From contig JAHDYR010000003.1 of the NCBI GenBank assembly GCA_019828565.1, positions 310,001 through 374,000 on the forward strand: 64,000 nucleotides of DNA, given 5' to 3'. Position 1 is the stretch's first letter. The number at the start of each line of letters is the position of its first letter. Under the pieces are notes generated by a model that was not told the origin of the DNA, searched no databases, and worked only from the letters and a program-made list of their open reading frames with translations. The position numbers and the translations under genes were made by a program. The stretch is from Carpediemonas membranifera. Taxonomy: Eukaryota; Fornicata. Below, in pieces: positions 32,601 to 38,847 of this stretch.

Positions 32601-33287
32601 CGTGGGGGTGCCGTCCAGGGCGAAGGGGAGGCCGTGTGGGGTGAGTACGGCGGTGGGGGAAGCAGACGAGTCAATATCGAAAAGCATGGCTGTGGCAGAT
32701 GTAGTAGACGCTACCACGAGTGTGCTCTGATCAGGGGAGACCTTCATGATGGCTGCCATGTTCAGTGGGACTGTGGTTGACTCGGCCTCGAAGACGGCAC
32801 TGAGATCAGAGACGTCGAAGGCTGTGATGACGTCCTCTGAACCAGTGGTGCATGTGGCGAAGACATAGCGGTCAGTTCCGGCGAGCTGGGCCCCGAAGCG
32901 TGCAGTGCAGCTCGTGGGAACAGGGAGACTCGATGGGGAGGAAAACTGTGGGAGAGTGCCGTATTGGACTTCTCCTGGCGCATGGGAAGATGCGCCAGCA
33001 AACAAAGTATCTCCGATTATCCAAATGGCCTCTCCAAATGATGAACCAGTGTCGCCGTTCGTGATTAGTGCATCTGTCCGAACAGGAACGACTACTACGG
33101 CCGATGAAAGCGAAACTAGTGCGAAAACGAGCAATAGTGTGCTATAGAAGCGTTCACGATGTCCAAGAACTGGCATCATGGCGGCTTCCCAACCGAGATC
33201 ACAACAGAATCTCGATCTCAGAATAACCCCGCCACGAAAGCACTCGACGGTCGTTGACCGGTGCTGAACAAGGCGCGAGTAGACCAT
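17652..33287 (-). CDS. Giant FG-GAP/propeller type I membrane protein with Cys-rich modules (about 5,200 residues)
   Basis: A single uninterrupted 15.6-kb frame. An N-terminal signal sequence is plausible at STLLLVFALVSLSSAVVVV; the Met pair at 33179/33176 directly before it is the likelier start than the ATG at 33287. The body has about twelve units of roughly 380-400 residues. Each has several FG-GAP-like repeats (for example FGQSIALEGNTMIVGAPD and FGSSVAIDEEDTIVVGAPD), as in integrin-alpha propellers. Each closes with a Cys-rich module such as CPAGTYSTFWTCEPCPPGQW, of the TNFR/EGF or GCC2/GCC3 type. Cys modules map near 32.0, 30.9, 29.7, 28.5, 27.4, 26.2, 25.0, 23.8, 22.7, 21.6, 20.3 and 19.1 kb. 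A transmembrane segment lies at 18200-18070 (ASLLLLGCLCCTCILAMAGS), then a Pro-rich cytoplasmic tail of about 140 residues. A surface adhesion role is inferred. Confidence 0.88.
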   Translation of the reverse strand: MVYSRLVQHRSTTVECFRGGVILRSRFCCDLGWEAAMMPVLGHRERFYSTLLLVFALVSLSSAVVVVPVRTDALITNGDTGSSFGEAIWIIGDTLFAGASSHAPGEVQYGTLPQFSSPSSLPVPTSCTARFGAQLAGTDRYVFATCTTGSEDVITAFDVSDLSAVFEAESTTVPLNMAAIMKVSPDQSTLVVASTTSATAMLFDIDSSASPTAVLTPHGLPFALDGTPTDIAISNTHILFSWLSSGGYIDSYTFDGVLDTHLALVMPDGTPAEVVSMDACEYAVLATITDGTNFAVRVLSMDLEFSSGFDGTTTIVRTGTGLSPSCSYAVGASAGLGRSETYFASIGEHNTREIYITLAYFVQTSHADIGSVVTATDSWVAFGKPSSEIVMAVPICRSGSKMVGPYEASTYDDPCIACSNGVSNLADITECSTIQESGGVSMTPTTPIIAVSGNLFMRGDPDFSSSAGAVYLHTVDDFINNPAPTFTVLLGSAGVAYKYGSAVAASDFYAVVGTDASTPNDGYVKIYDIRYSLSAVLLSIAASDRSLSNFGGKAIVVHPSKPVFAATAVSSGESVVVVYYGADFVSKLQTRGTVDPSFGYQMIMTENHLFICNFIDQEVYKYTLASFNPGTSGVVSFVHTYPRSGSNDLKGVAATDTYTLVVDLSVTSILTFSLFDSADTAANPTALQQQTVAVSNTAPPVLIDCDQNTGKCAVAHIHDVYVFDLSGKTPEADILSSGLGAPYAGLSTAGDYVVSVAINNNAIFITGAISPGMVYYTFTACQGDLAVPQNPAFAAFSPSFQTCEHCPAGWYSTGFDVACRPIPFGDSIENGKRLALAGIDLTPKLSDIGFSTADVAAKNHLLAASDGSSKVALFDVDFTGLHGHGPFLTKPNSVGSSVFGSAVAVTDSGHVIVGSPTASGVAHGISIFELTHDSAVYVRSFFKYVPNCEYGDSIATHGDYVAVSAPGSACEAVDVYSTVDWTKSSLRNDGSLSAPSPDSFGTHIAIDNDYLYASGVWSGQSVVFALGGFKVPSATLSVAQRIDPYAGVGTAAIAQIIADPATETLFVSWEASDLKYGVYRRCREPNGGLTRLAVKDTISPPPLSFSYFNGERYIVASTGQTFSSSTNLLDVRSRATVTNAIGTTDYNGKFTLVDGLPIFHSAANANQLGVLLPTYSDALPGEELLAGGYYRPCPDGYFSPGLQALCTKCPPHYASNTDHTACVPEYTVSTVDPGVAVTAISTYKDAMAAVSYTEGCGTDTGSVFLHVYDGTAWALTETLTPPASGCVGLAVTINDDWLAVSSEFDDGLVLVYSRSTLDLTASLTPADAGTGFGWSLALAGDSLLVGAPTSSANGQPGAGVVFVFEFDSSSGWPTGPDHTLSATVPSPSERFGASIDVKIMSDGSFAVAVRTAPSSNPGSVFMFDTPSWSVSQAAIGTDPSFGHEVAVISHDELFTAESDEVIRIHFHDFIYDAYIIDSAVTAAYGDALGAFGDQVVSSATSYSLYGHDTGAFTVSGYEPTPSSMGDAGFLLPPSERLVDSMGFGQPASTMGSGVMFATDAQSTAITCIHPTCTAGQHADTWYSCADCPPYTVGDGQTCANYTAPTVHGRLVNTMGLATEGDMIVSGTPYASAGFSVAVCFWAEDWATPCTYLVDDFSGDSTPWHLGFDIGLADDWLVTSAYQPDSSSYAVVVFTRSGKEFYNPSVVVMAGAYSLLVDVSGDSILVVDKNGDDPSSSFTTIDVYKYSLGSQYWAQDTTSTRQGVATSAAIDGDKYAVGFPYFGSVRTDAKQAGSWGTLISDLEELGGAGSFGQSIALEGNTMIVGAPDVPDVGGAMYAYVFTANQWVLNSAAITPNDPRDTGRFPTNIAIHDGHVAAGWSGCKRGADTGCVLLFDPIAQSGGLDVYAQTAIFSHPSSPMTGDFLAIGDKIILTMGMNDIAGAGTTYVLTLNALCPIAHYADTWYSCAECPDNSFAPKHRMSCTSVEVGEQITKARDAAFQVSVLSAVISGSTSDDKFGITLSANGDLVAIGSTEGYAYVYQVQGLLGDPFVDLVLELDEAGTLFGSAVAICSSWLAVRASASSVVVYAITSGPEFTVDRTFSSAVAGFGANLVVDDTLLIISNSIDAIILFEHDGTDWLTQVQVTGPASSGFGYSIAMTDNYFFVGAPNNDAVYAYERSAIAAAMPYFATYTSASSGVSFGSTLAAVESTSGVLVAVGCPGQTVGSYTGAVQILSMIPSFSLEETVSYSGGVIPTAMLLDETALLASASDADIGIASQAGTFVSFQYNSVEAAWTESRLFSAITPTANEQVGQAIAAGDACVFYSSTPTGSPGNVYVTCAVCPAGQKPVSWRLCEPCPAGMYSEAGWPECRACPAGYTINTDQTGCDAPYTAESHSAPPPIVAGELGTVVRIQGDQVFALYGTKTMTPNVERYTYSSATKAWEDAGMVLSSSALATPAAHTASFDVSEHWLAVGSPSEAKVYVYSRADASFDQLDALEPSGLAGPPTSFGSAIAMTDVVIVSGTPDTLTGQVDVFSFNGAHWEPQFVFTSSLTAAGDLFGASVAISPGASFIVASDPLTSKVYVLNYTAELTGSVTESQTIAGSGSFGMALAATETTIVVGAPTATVLGVTGAGSATVLTLVDGAWTPLTTLTAPYPESEGFGSSVAIDEEDTIVVGAPDYNSGVGRAHFIAYDGSDWAYHYSLDSADSTATSFGTSVASNTQFLAVGAPALNTDAGGLTVMFQPCSAKGNGYMASWRYGCESCPFNQNTDTYCRFPTVFKSVHRDLSGSTDSYFGYAIAATDDFIALSTHFAPASDDNVVTIRATMNSYSDPSIPVATMTVSDAEFGKSMDMNDGFLVVGASNTVEIYRIVQTAFVKIATKGILPAEPSFGDTLLLWGNYLAVGAPDVAVGSSSIINGAGVVVIYELTESSATMVATITLDGVAGRGADALGTSLVEHGGTLFIGAPGANTVFAVDESDWSTITQVITATLPTATVSFGSFMAYDDVNDLLLISDPDADMFGTAQGAVVAFELDADTSEWTQLTWIRSMYSDMTNFGQTLAASNGFFSSGSPDFLDGANRPGSLEVMAFDNSTRRYVDFHFGRVTDNNAGATIEVLSNAIFYPVMPDDDAIAQIRLCPAGTYSTFWTCEPCPPGQWSKSYSRYCELPPPGREVDADQTGTHDDLTTATVAPAGSSAGTGFWGTATATYGDNLVLAGGSVDAYLFTRGDSGWVEMTMLTTAFGVQDVAIDSEWLVLVAGFAGTIIYRLDPRSVTQHSSFVGASDCFKVGLVDGNIAALNAYYATTDLFEYDPVADTWDESSAAFIGDSLAVHADYFVVGDGPTLFVTPWPSACTGVACTWSLPVNGSDAVLMLDDLTIFTANTATSTIEVLVNKGTTASPSWTISQTLTDPDGGTVSLAASGRAVFAGIPSHNSEDGAVRVISKHNTVWMLDYLITGLVNFDTQLGASLSASESTVVMGAPANTGSPTVPGTALVATVFCPANSYSDSFHTCAACPTSTVSKAGAVECSACPAGTTLSSSGNECVHLFDKQTLTVSTSVGSSLALSDLLVATVPDLGDLIMARFDPFTHTWTQFSQIAALTAEASRLVVTDDFILFGDPYYNLDEGRVGVIRRYGFIFEDIEFIDAPTSDTFFFGWQIDVSDFTLIASSSGGSIYTYDLADGSDIDTQDFGDSCYNFAVYGRMMVCSSNIGMISVYPDFADKDTSVNLGIGPNSAVADFLVTDDLILVGSPHDTSNSGNSIHNGAVYVYLNDGVGYPLQTLITRPDLSNSDAGFGSSIAQLDADNIAIGAPGDPGDINSSGQMYWVTLNATNGYRWVDSFATSVLPGSMDQFASIKSASDGGAFAISAPEVGKVNIFTRKCPAGSYTTSLTACTACPTGTVSAANSMACHPCPAGLETNSGQTACVEILEGKRFEVDGSNQGFFDVHEGLATVRRLRSSELTIELFSYSEAAGWVESGTLVPLPNNDSKPTGLTTIIMDEHIIVGGYGGTDLNPGRTTGAALIYDRWSLELVQQILPPDDSLASDSFSFTGTRVGDSHIILSDYHATASDGSLLAGAIHLYRLVLDEWAWVDSFAESGTVGYGWHAAARESTVAVSTQEFAPYTTAGAQVFVYQFNGSTLTPVTSVTLTGYQYIGKAMDISPDEDTLAVACLDPTVPAADTYAVFEFNISTSVIVTVAEGTWALTNSAKTQSLAHAGDAIYHGCAYDKGMNGSIVVYDRVAPGFWSAAHTLTIPGVVSGEAMGMGLKITDSGLIVVGYSDIVIYSRYDCPVDEVATSWLECGPVPSGSIAYSNSHTRCLNGSYADNSTTCVPCDAGTYQPNKGSTECLSADAGFFVPDDGYAHTAPIECPVATSQTAAESTSCTRSYGIQTLDLGVSSYTPAVALDDDLLLVGLPETNQVSLYTAVLSVWTPNATVTPPSAATDFGHAMVLRDDWLAVGAPSLTDAGAGAVFVYTRDGHTFPFHSTLTATSTAEFGKSLDLQYPLLAALAWDDSAGTSVVEFFLYDETNEEWIDQYTPTAIGGVALTVGIMSLAPSIRFAVGMADESRVCAFLMPCTAVNSVQFSRVVSATSGETVAFGDGALDTGFSGHRTAAGSFGMWVSDTDSVIWPDFDPIEDQGLGRAVAVHGTTVAATDAFGAVHLYSRASGSATATVHVYLRDDGFDPDPGFGHGLAVDPMSMAVVSLVDGAYELSMIGMTCDAGNYADSWHSCAPCPAGSYSPAPGYWECVDAPPGSVVPSDGRSTPEVCDGGHFADSPGADICQTCGTGSTNDADGHGHSTCLSEVENSTTSVEVSGRSDIDAITVDGVAATIISTSPVEIIPIVGSSDGAIHPGDYELEVEFSDSTIESTTLTIPADFETPDTTLTLSGTTLIAAMESRICPSNLPFAAMGVRPLTGILTAGTVTCVSDETVSGSNLADSFSPSISKRAEGEYCLTMTDVTLTGTTAFAILIDDEEQALVLSDNAICSTAASASTSVSTQVYLSADTRTIVATFDGTEIASDSETYNEVSVLYAVIPSFAVASLLLLGCLCCTCILAMAGSAIVVEVVMLFRTKTKGSDDEDLKPQPIVGSTPTVLPPMDLPPLLKPAMMPTQPGRSSLNSIGGMNVPVGVRPTLPAIRPPLGQSPNPSTASPMKLPPNSPPAGTPPVARLPPTLGRSGLPPLVGMPRPGVKLVLSPMQLPGVGLNVPKKTD

Positions 33288-33454
33288 TGGAGTTCATTTT
33301 CCAGCCTTCTTTCCCCTGGATCTGAATCATTCCATGAATCGCTTTACACACTGGCCACCATGCTCAAAGTAGAGGCCACTGGTCGAGCTGAAGCAGACGC
33401 AAAGCATCGGTAGGCACTGTTGGCCCACATCATAGGGCCAGTAATCGCAAACGG

Positions 33455-33475
33455 TAAATGTTCGTAAACATTCAC
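33455..33475. promoter_or_regulatory. TAAATGTTCGTAAACATTC motif upstream of the giant gene
   Basis: An A/T-rich imperfect palindrome (AAATGTTC / TAAACATT) lies 168 bp upstream of the giant gene on its strand. Nearly the same sequence, TAAATGTTCATAAACATG, occurs at 42259, and related half sites (GAACATTT) at 41000. A transcription-factor site or initiator is possible; this rests on pattern only. Confidence 0.3.
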
Positions 33476-33532
33476 AAAGATTCTTGTGCTTAAAATGCGA
33501 AATCAACCAACCTGGCGGCTAATCCAGGCCGT

Positions 33533-35167
33533 TCAGAGCGCAATTCTCACCAGCTCACACGCAGTTCTAAACGCCACTGTTGTGTTCTTAACCGGTGTTG
33601 GCTGCAGCACCACCGGCCCCGCTCCCTCCACTCCAAGCTGACCTGAGTGATTCGACCCGAAAGCAGACCATCCGTCAGGCCCGTGGAGCCAGTACTGGTG
33701 GGAGATATGGGAGCATGCCCGGACAGCGTCAACGTCGTGTGGTAGTGAGAAGCAAGTGACGGCGTCATCCGCCATGGCAAGCCCGAACGAACCATGCCCA
33801 TCATGACGGATGAATACCCAGAGGTCGGCCGCCTGGATGAACGCGGCGCTGACCTTATACGGGAGTTCCATGGCAGCCGGCTGTATCGCCCGCTGGCCTA
33901 CGCCGTGTTCGAGAACGGCGGCCCCGAGCGGACTCACCCGGCCGGCGTACAGGAATACACCACGACTGAGTAGGAGGCTGTAGTTGTACGGGTAGATGGA
34001 GAACCAGGCATGGTCTACTGGGAAGGGGACCTCGGAAAACCCGCGCACCTCGGAGCGATGGCCAAGGCCAAGCTGTCCAACGTCATTTGCCCCCGTAAGA
34101 AGGAGACGCTGGCCTTGTTCCAGGCCACGGCGGTCGTAGTAGCCGAGCATCGCGTGTGGTGTGAAGCCGAGGGGCAGGGGCACCGGTCGAAAGAACGGCA
34201 CCACCTTCTCCGGCCCAGTGCTGAGGTGACCGCGATCATTGTGTCCAGCTGCCACGGTCCCGGCAGTGGTAACGAGCATGGTGTACTCCACAAAACAGGC
34301 CTGGTCTCTACCATAGCCGACCGGGATGAACAGGTTCGTAACGAGCTCGTGCTTGTGCCATGGGGGAAGAGAAGCCTCGGCCTCGGCTACTTTGGGGGCA
34401 TCTGGGAATCTGATACGGGTGGGGAACACGCGATGCACTGGCCCGACTCCGAGGGAGCTATGTAAATTCTCCCCGAAGCCGTAAATGCCGGCCGGGGTGA
34501 GTGCGATGACATTGTACCCTGCCGGATGGAGCCTGACTACTGGGGGGATCCGCACGCGTCTGTAGCAGTGGACCATGGTGTCCTCTGTCACCACGCCAGT
34601 CTCGCGATACTCGTTGTCCCCTCGGGAGTAGAGTCGACCCGCGTACAGTCGATAGTGGTCTTCATTCTGGTGCTTGTAGTAGCCGTCTTTCTCTGCTACC
34701 ATGTATGCGAACCGAAACTTCTTACACATGAACCAGAGGCACTTTGCCTGAGGTGAGTATCGCTTGTGGAATTCACGGTCGTAAAGATCGGGGTCTGCGC
34801 CACCAGCCATGAGGCAGGCCCACACTGTGCCCTGCAGGAGGGTGTGTAGTGTCGTCGGGAGGTCCTCGTCTGGCCGTAGAGGGATGTCCATGGACAACGT
34901 CGGTCCGTTCGTAAGAATGAAACGGGCATGGTCGATGAGAGAAGCAGCGGAGGGCTCGTAGAGCGTGGTAGAGGCGAGCAAGGAGATAAGACCATCGATG
35001 CTGACGCCTGCGGTGTCGATAGGGCTTCCGTGCATCGTCACATCCTCCGAATACTCGTTGTGGAACGCACGGGCAATGAGGGAGGGCACATCGCCCTTAA
35101 CCAGCTTAGTGATGCGCACTGCTAGCTGGTGCGCGATCACCAGCTTCATTCGCGGATTCCTGTTCAT
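33533..35167 (-). CDS. F-box-like / RCC1-repeat protein R4
   Basis: An intact 544-residue family member starting at ATG 35167. The N-terminus has GDVPSLIARAFHNEYSED, then LPTTLHTLLQGTVWACLMAGG with ADPDLYDR, and KCLWFMCKKFRFAY, the full form of the motif that is broken in R2 and R3. About five RCC1-type repeats follow with the typical loop G..N..GQLG: GIYGFGENLHSSLGVG, LLLTGANDVGQLGLGH and WSAFGSNHSGQLGV. In RCC1 and ATS1 relatives such repeats form a propeller that binds GTPases, histones or tubulin; the ligand here is unknown. The F-box resemblance is an inference. It is the best reference for judging the damaged paralogues. The promoter would lie in the 580-bp gap to the divergent WD40 gene. 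Confidence 0.8.
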   Translation of the reverse strand: MNRNPRMKLVIAHQLAVRITKLVKGDVPSLIARAFHNEYSEDVTMHGSPIDTAGVSIDGLISLLASTTLYEPSAASLIDHARFILTNGPTLSMDIPLRPDEDLPTTLHTLLQGTVWACLMAGGADPDLYDREFHKRYSPQAKCLWFMCKKFRFAYMVAEKDGYYKHQNEDHYRLYAGRLYSRGDNEYRETGVVTEDTMVHCYRRVRIPPVVRLHPAGYNVIALTPAGIYGFGENLHSSLGVGPVHRVFPTRIRFPDAPKVAEAEASLPPWHKHELVTNLFIPVGYGRDQACFVEYTMLVTTAGTVAAGHNDRGHLSTGPEKVVPFFRPVPLPLGFTPHAMLGYYDRRGLEQGQRLLLTGANDVGQLGLGHRSEVRGFSEVPFPVDHAWFSIYPYNYSLLLSRGVFLYAGRVSPLGAAVLEHGVGQRAIQPAAMELPYKVSAAFIQAADLWVFIRHDGHGSFGLAMADDAVTCFSLPHDVDAVRACSHISHQYWLHGPDGWSAFGSNHSGQLGVEGAGPVVLQPTPVKNTTVAFRTACELVRIAL

Positions 35168-35746
35168 TCTTGTCCAGGAATCTCTGCAACCCTGGGCATA
35201 GCCTGCCCCTGCCTCAAGACTGCCCCGAGACTACCTGAGACCAGATGGGTCATGCAAGCAGCCGTGCAAGTTGCTCCCGGCCGATTCAGAGCGGCCTCCG
35301 CGTGTTCCGGCGAGATCCCGCGCTCCGATTTGATACGGTAAGAGGATCTTTGTGGAAAACAGAATACCTGCAATTAGAGACATTACTAGCCCTATGTTTA
35401 CCCTCGTTTGCAGACCAACCCAATCAACAGGCACCCTTGGTCGCCACGATCCCTCAGTCTGACAGACAGTATCAGGGCGACGCTGTTGAGGCCGGTCGGG
35501 TCTGGTTGTCCTTGGAGAGCCTCTGTCCTGTGTCTTGGTGGCGTTCCGTGGCTGGCACAGCGTCGACTCGCCACTCGCCAGCACATTCGACTCGGCTGAC
35601 TTTGTCGAGGTTTCGACGCCAGCAATGGAGCGACGATGCCCAAGGTTCGCGATTTCTAGCGATTCTCACACAGATGGTACGACACAGTGGCAGCTACATC
35701 GTTATCCCTCACACATCGCACCTGATGCGGTTGATCCGCCTGTTTC
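35168..35746. other. Intergenic region between divergent R4 and the WD40/kinase gene
   Basis: 579 bp with several overlapping short frames on both strands, none with recognisable motifs or consistent coding bias. I see no RNA gene or repeat; both promoters must be here. Confidence 0.45.
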
Positions 35747-36223
35747 ATGGATACGCACCCAGTGGTACGTATCGAGGCCGCATTCTCACGCAGCAACGAC
35801 TGTAGGACAGTAGATGCTCAGATTCGCACGGCAAGCACCAAGCGCATCAGCCGCAGAGGCATCCAGGTCCTCAAGCGAGGGGAGACGCCGATCACTATCC
35901 AGGACCTCGAGAAGGTCATCCAGCACATTCTCAGCAAGAGCATTGAACCCAGAGGACTGACGATTGAGCTTACTGAGCCCGCTGTTACCGTCACGATGGT
36001 GTATGGCAAGCTCGAGGCCGACCATGAAAACAACCGGGTTGAGCTCGCGCTCGAAGCATGGAACACGCGACCTATAATGGATATTGATGGTAATGTGTGC
36101 ATTATGACATTAGCAGGGCACGATAACACAGCGATTGATGTCGCCACCACCCCCGACGGCACCATCGTCTCTGCACCGTCAAGCAGTGGGACTCGGCCAC
36201 TGGTCAGTGTATCAGGACCATGA
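35747..36223 (+). pseudogene. N-terminal segment of the WD40/kinase/HECT-like gene (frameshifted from the next segment)
   Basis: From ATG 35747 the frame codes a short module (ITIQDLEKVIQHILSKSIE and GLTIELTEPAVTVTMVYGKL) and then the start of a WD40 repeat (LAGHDNTAIDVATTPDGT). The frame then loses sense: the WD40 match continues as TVKQWDSATGQCIRTM in another frame from about 36186, with a few residues of the expected GSxD loop missing. The module is similar to one at the far side of the propeller near 37300 (QLRQVISRVASSQVAPQDL). The gene, or its ancestor, most likely began here. Confidence 0.55.
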
Positions 36224-37830
36224 CACATGGAGATTGTGTTTGGAGCATGGCCGTGTCGCCGTATGGGTCGACCATTGCCTCTGGTGGTGACAATCTCATC
36301 AAGCTCTGGGACGCAGCCACAAGTCAGCACATCCAGACACTCAGCGAGCACACTGGGTGTGTGTGGAGCCTTGCATTCTCGTCTGATGGCCGCACCCTGG
36401 TCTCTGGATCGTGGGACGACACCGCCAAGGTCTGGGACGTTGAGACAGGGCAGTGCAGGCTGACACTAACAGGGCATGATGATTGTGTGGCTAGCGTGGC
36501 CATTTCCCCTGATGGCTCGATCATTTACTCTGCAGGTTGGGACTACAAGGTCAAGCAGTGGAGCTCCTCCACAGGTGAATGCATCAGAACCATGGACCAT
36601 GGTGACTTTGTCTGCAGCGTTGCCGTTTCACCCGATGGAGCCATTGTCGCATCAGGCAGCGATAATGGCTGCATCAAGTTCTGGGACTGCGCAACTGGCC
36701 AGCTGACTCGAACCCTTGATGGGCACACCAATGTTGTGTGGAGCCTCGCATTCTCCCCCGACGGCAGGACTCTGGTGTCTGGGTCTGAAGACAAAACCAT
36801 CAAGCAGTGGGACGTCGCGACTGGGGCACAGATCATGACGATCTCGGGGCACGATTGCAGCGTGATAGGTGTCGCGTTCTCCCGAGACGGCACCACCATC
36901 ATGTCTGGATCCAGTGACAAGACAGCCAAGGTCTGGAGCATACTACCCCGCACCCCCGAGTTCCTGGTCACCGTCAACGAACTGTGCTCCAGCCCAGTCG
37001 CCCCCGACGCCGACATCGACCCAGGCGACCCGACCTCTTTCACTGGCGATCTCGCTTGCATCCTCTTCAACTTCCTCGCCACTGGTCTGCCCCGCTCCTT
37101 CACGATGACGCTGACCCGCCCCGCCGCCAGAGTCTGGCTGGATGACAACAAGTTCGCCAAGACAGACTCCGATGACGCCGAACTGGCCAAGCTCATCAAT
37201 CTCTTTAACGAATGCAGGTGCGACCATATTCTTGCCGACTTATGCTTGAGCGCCGTCTCGGACGTTGTCCTGGTTAACACCACTTTCGGCCAGCTGAGGC
37301 AGGTCATCTCTCGCGTGGCCTCATCGCAGGTCGCCCCACAAGATCTCCGCATCACCATGGCCGCCCCGAGTTCGTCCGTGATCAGAATGTCGGGTGGACT
37401 GTTTGAGGCCGAAGGTCCGCAGAATGATGTCGTTGACGCAATCATATCACAGGCGAACAGCAACGCCAGACTCCGGGCAGAACTCTCCGATGCAAGAGCA
37501 GCTCTCTCCGAGGTAACAGCAGCTCTCTCTGGGGCGAGGACCGAAGTCGCTGAGGCGAAGGCCACCATTTCGTCTCTCCAGACTATTGTTAAGTTCGCCG
37601 CTGTCGACCATGCTGCTGAGCTGAGCGCCACGCTCGAGGGCCACCCCCTGTTCTCGATCTCTATGCCAACACCTGACAGTGGTAACATCCCGTCGCCCGC
37701 TGGTCTCATCAGCCGACTCGGCCAGGCCAGACGCCAGCCAGAGAGACGTGTCGCCGAGTACGAGGCGGTCATCGACCAGGCCAGGGCCGGGATCAAGGTG
37801 CTCCATGACAGGATTGCCGCGGTCAGCTGA
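36220..37830 (+). CDS. WD40-repeat segment followed by a coiled-coil region
   Basis: Six WD40 repeats are clear, with regular starts such as HTGCVWSLAFSSDGRTLVSG and ends such as KVWDVETGQ, KFWDCATGQ and KQWDVATGA, finishing at KVWSILPRTPEF. A seventh blade probably comes from the upstream frame. A variable linker follows, then the repeated module QLRQVISRVASSQVAPQDL. Heptad-like helices (LRAELSDARAALSEV, TAALSGARTEVAEA) come next. The frame ends at TGA 37828-37830. The protein sequence appears to continue (ADYQAASAIVDG) one frame over, so the stop may be a lesion within a larger gene. A separate WD40 adaptor gene overlapping the next gene by 26 bp is the alternative. Confidence 0.7.
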   Translation: MTHGDCVWSMAVSPYGSTIASGGDNLIKLWDAATSQHIQTLSEHTGCVWSLAFSSDGRTLVSGSWDDTAKVWDVETGQCRLTLTGHDDCVASVAISPDGSIIYSAGWDYKVKQWSSSTGECIRTMDHGDFVCSVAVSPDGAIVASGSDNGCIKFWDCATGQLTRTLDGHTNVVWSLAFSPDGRTLVSGSEDKTIKQWDVATGAQIMTISGHDCSVIGVAFSRDGTTIMSGSSDKTAKVWSILPRTPEFLVTVNELCSSPVAPDADIDPGDPTSFTGDLACILFNFLATGLPRSFTMTLTRPAARVWLDDNKFAKTDSDDAELAKLINLFNECRCDHILADLCLSAVSDVVLVNTTFGQLRQVISRVASSQVAPQDLRITMAAPSSSVIRMSGGLFEAEGPQNDVVDAIISQANSNARLRAELSDARAALSEVTAALSGARTEVAEAKATISSLQTIVKFAAVDHAAELSATLEGHPLFSISMPTPDSGNIPSPAGLISRLGQARRQPERRVAEYEAVIDQARAGIKVLHDRIAAVS

Positions 37831-38814
37831 CTATCAGGCGGCCTCGGCCATCGTTGACGGCGCCGCTGCCTTCGAGTCTCCCCCCTCGCTCGACGAGATG
37901 GCCCGCGTGCTCAAGGCTGCTGACAACGAGGTCGTCGTCTTCCCCACCCTCGCGCCCGAGCAGCAGGCCAGGTACGCCATGCTCCGCGCCTTCCTCCAGC
38001 CGGCCGTCCGCCAGACGTGGCAGCGGGTCCTCAGTCGGAATGAGCTTGGCGATAATACAAACGCTGAGGAGCGCGCCATTCGCGAGCTGGCTGGCCTGGC
38101 CGCCGAGGCTGAGGACCATCTGGCTGGGTTCGCCGAGGCCGACGCCATCACTGCGCAGCTCCGGTCGCTGGGCGACTACCAGCACCTGAAGAGCTCGATC
38201 GCTGAGCTCGAGGAGACGGTGGAGTTCTACAGCCGGCCCCGCAAGAACGACGCGGCGATATTCAAGGAGGCGAAGGAGGACCTCGAGAAGGCAAACGCCA
38301 CGCTCGCTGAGATGAACGCCGTCCTTGCCCGCCGCACGCCGCAGCTCGCCCGGCTCTGCCCCGAGCTGAGGACTATCACTGCGCCGTCCGCCAGCCTCTT
38401 CACTGCGCTGCGTGAGATGGGCCTGGCCCACCTCATGGACCTCCCCGAGATGTGCGCTGATTTGTCGCTGTCCGACTTCACCGTCGAGTCGACTGTCAGC
38501 GAGAACAGAGCGCTGTGCCAAATCTTGACCCGCGACGGCCAGACCTACTTCGCCAAGACCTTCAGGCTCGACAGCACGCACGAGCGCAAGCTCTGCGACC
38601 GCGAGGCTGGCATCCTGTCGCGCATGGCGCACAGCCCCACCGTGCCCAAGCTGCACTTCATCCTCGTCGACAGAGCCGAGCAGACATGCACGATCATCAT
38701 GGAGCGACTCGAAAGCCACCTGCGCGACGCCCCAGCCGACTCGCCCGACAGCCTGCGCCGACTGCTCCACGGCCTGCTCACCGCGATCCACGACCTGCAC
38801 AGCGCGGGTGTCTG

Positions 38815-38847
<33 letters not shown>

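Noticed and set aside
36090-36131. 42-nt intron candidate ending GATAACACAG
   Set aside because: Length is a multiple of three, the donor is GTAATG, and removal would cut out the start of a good WD40 repeat.
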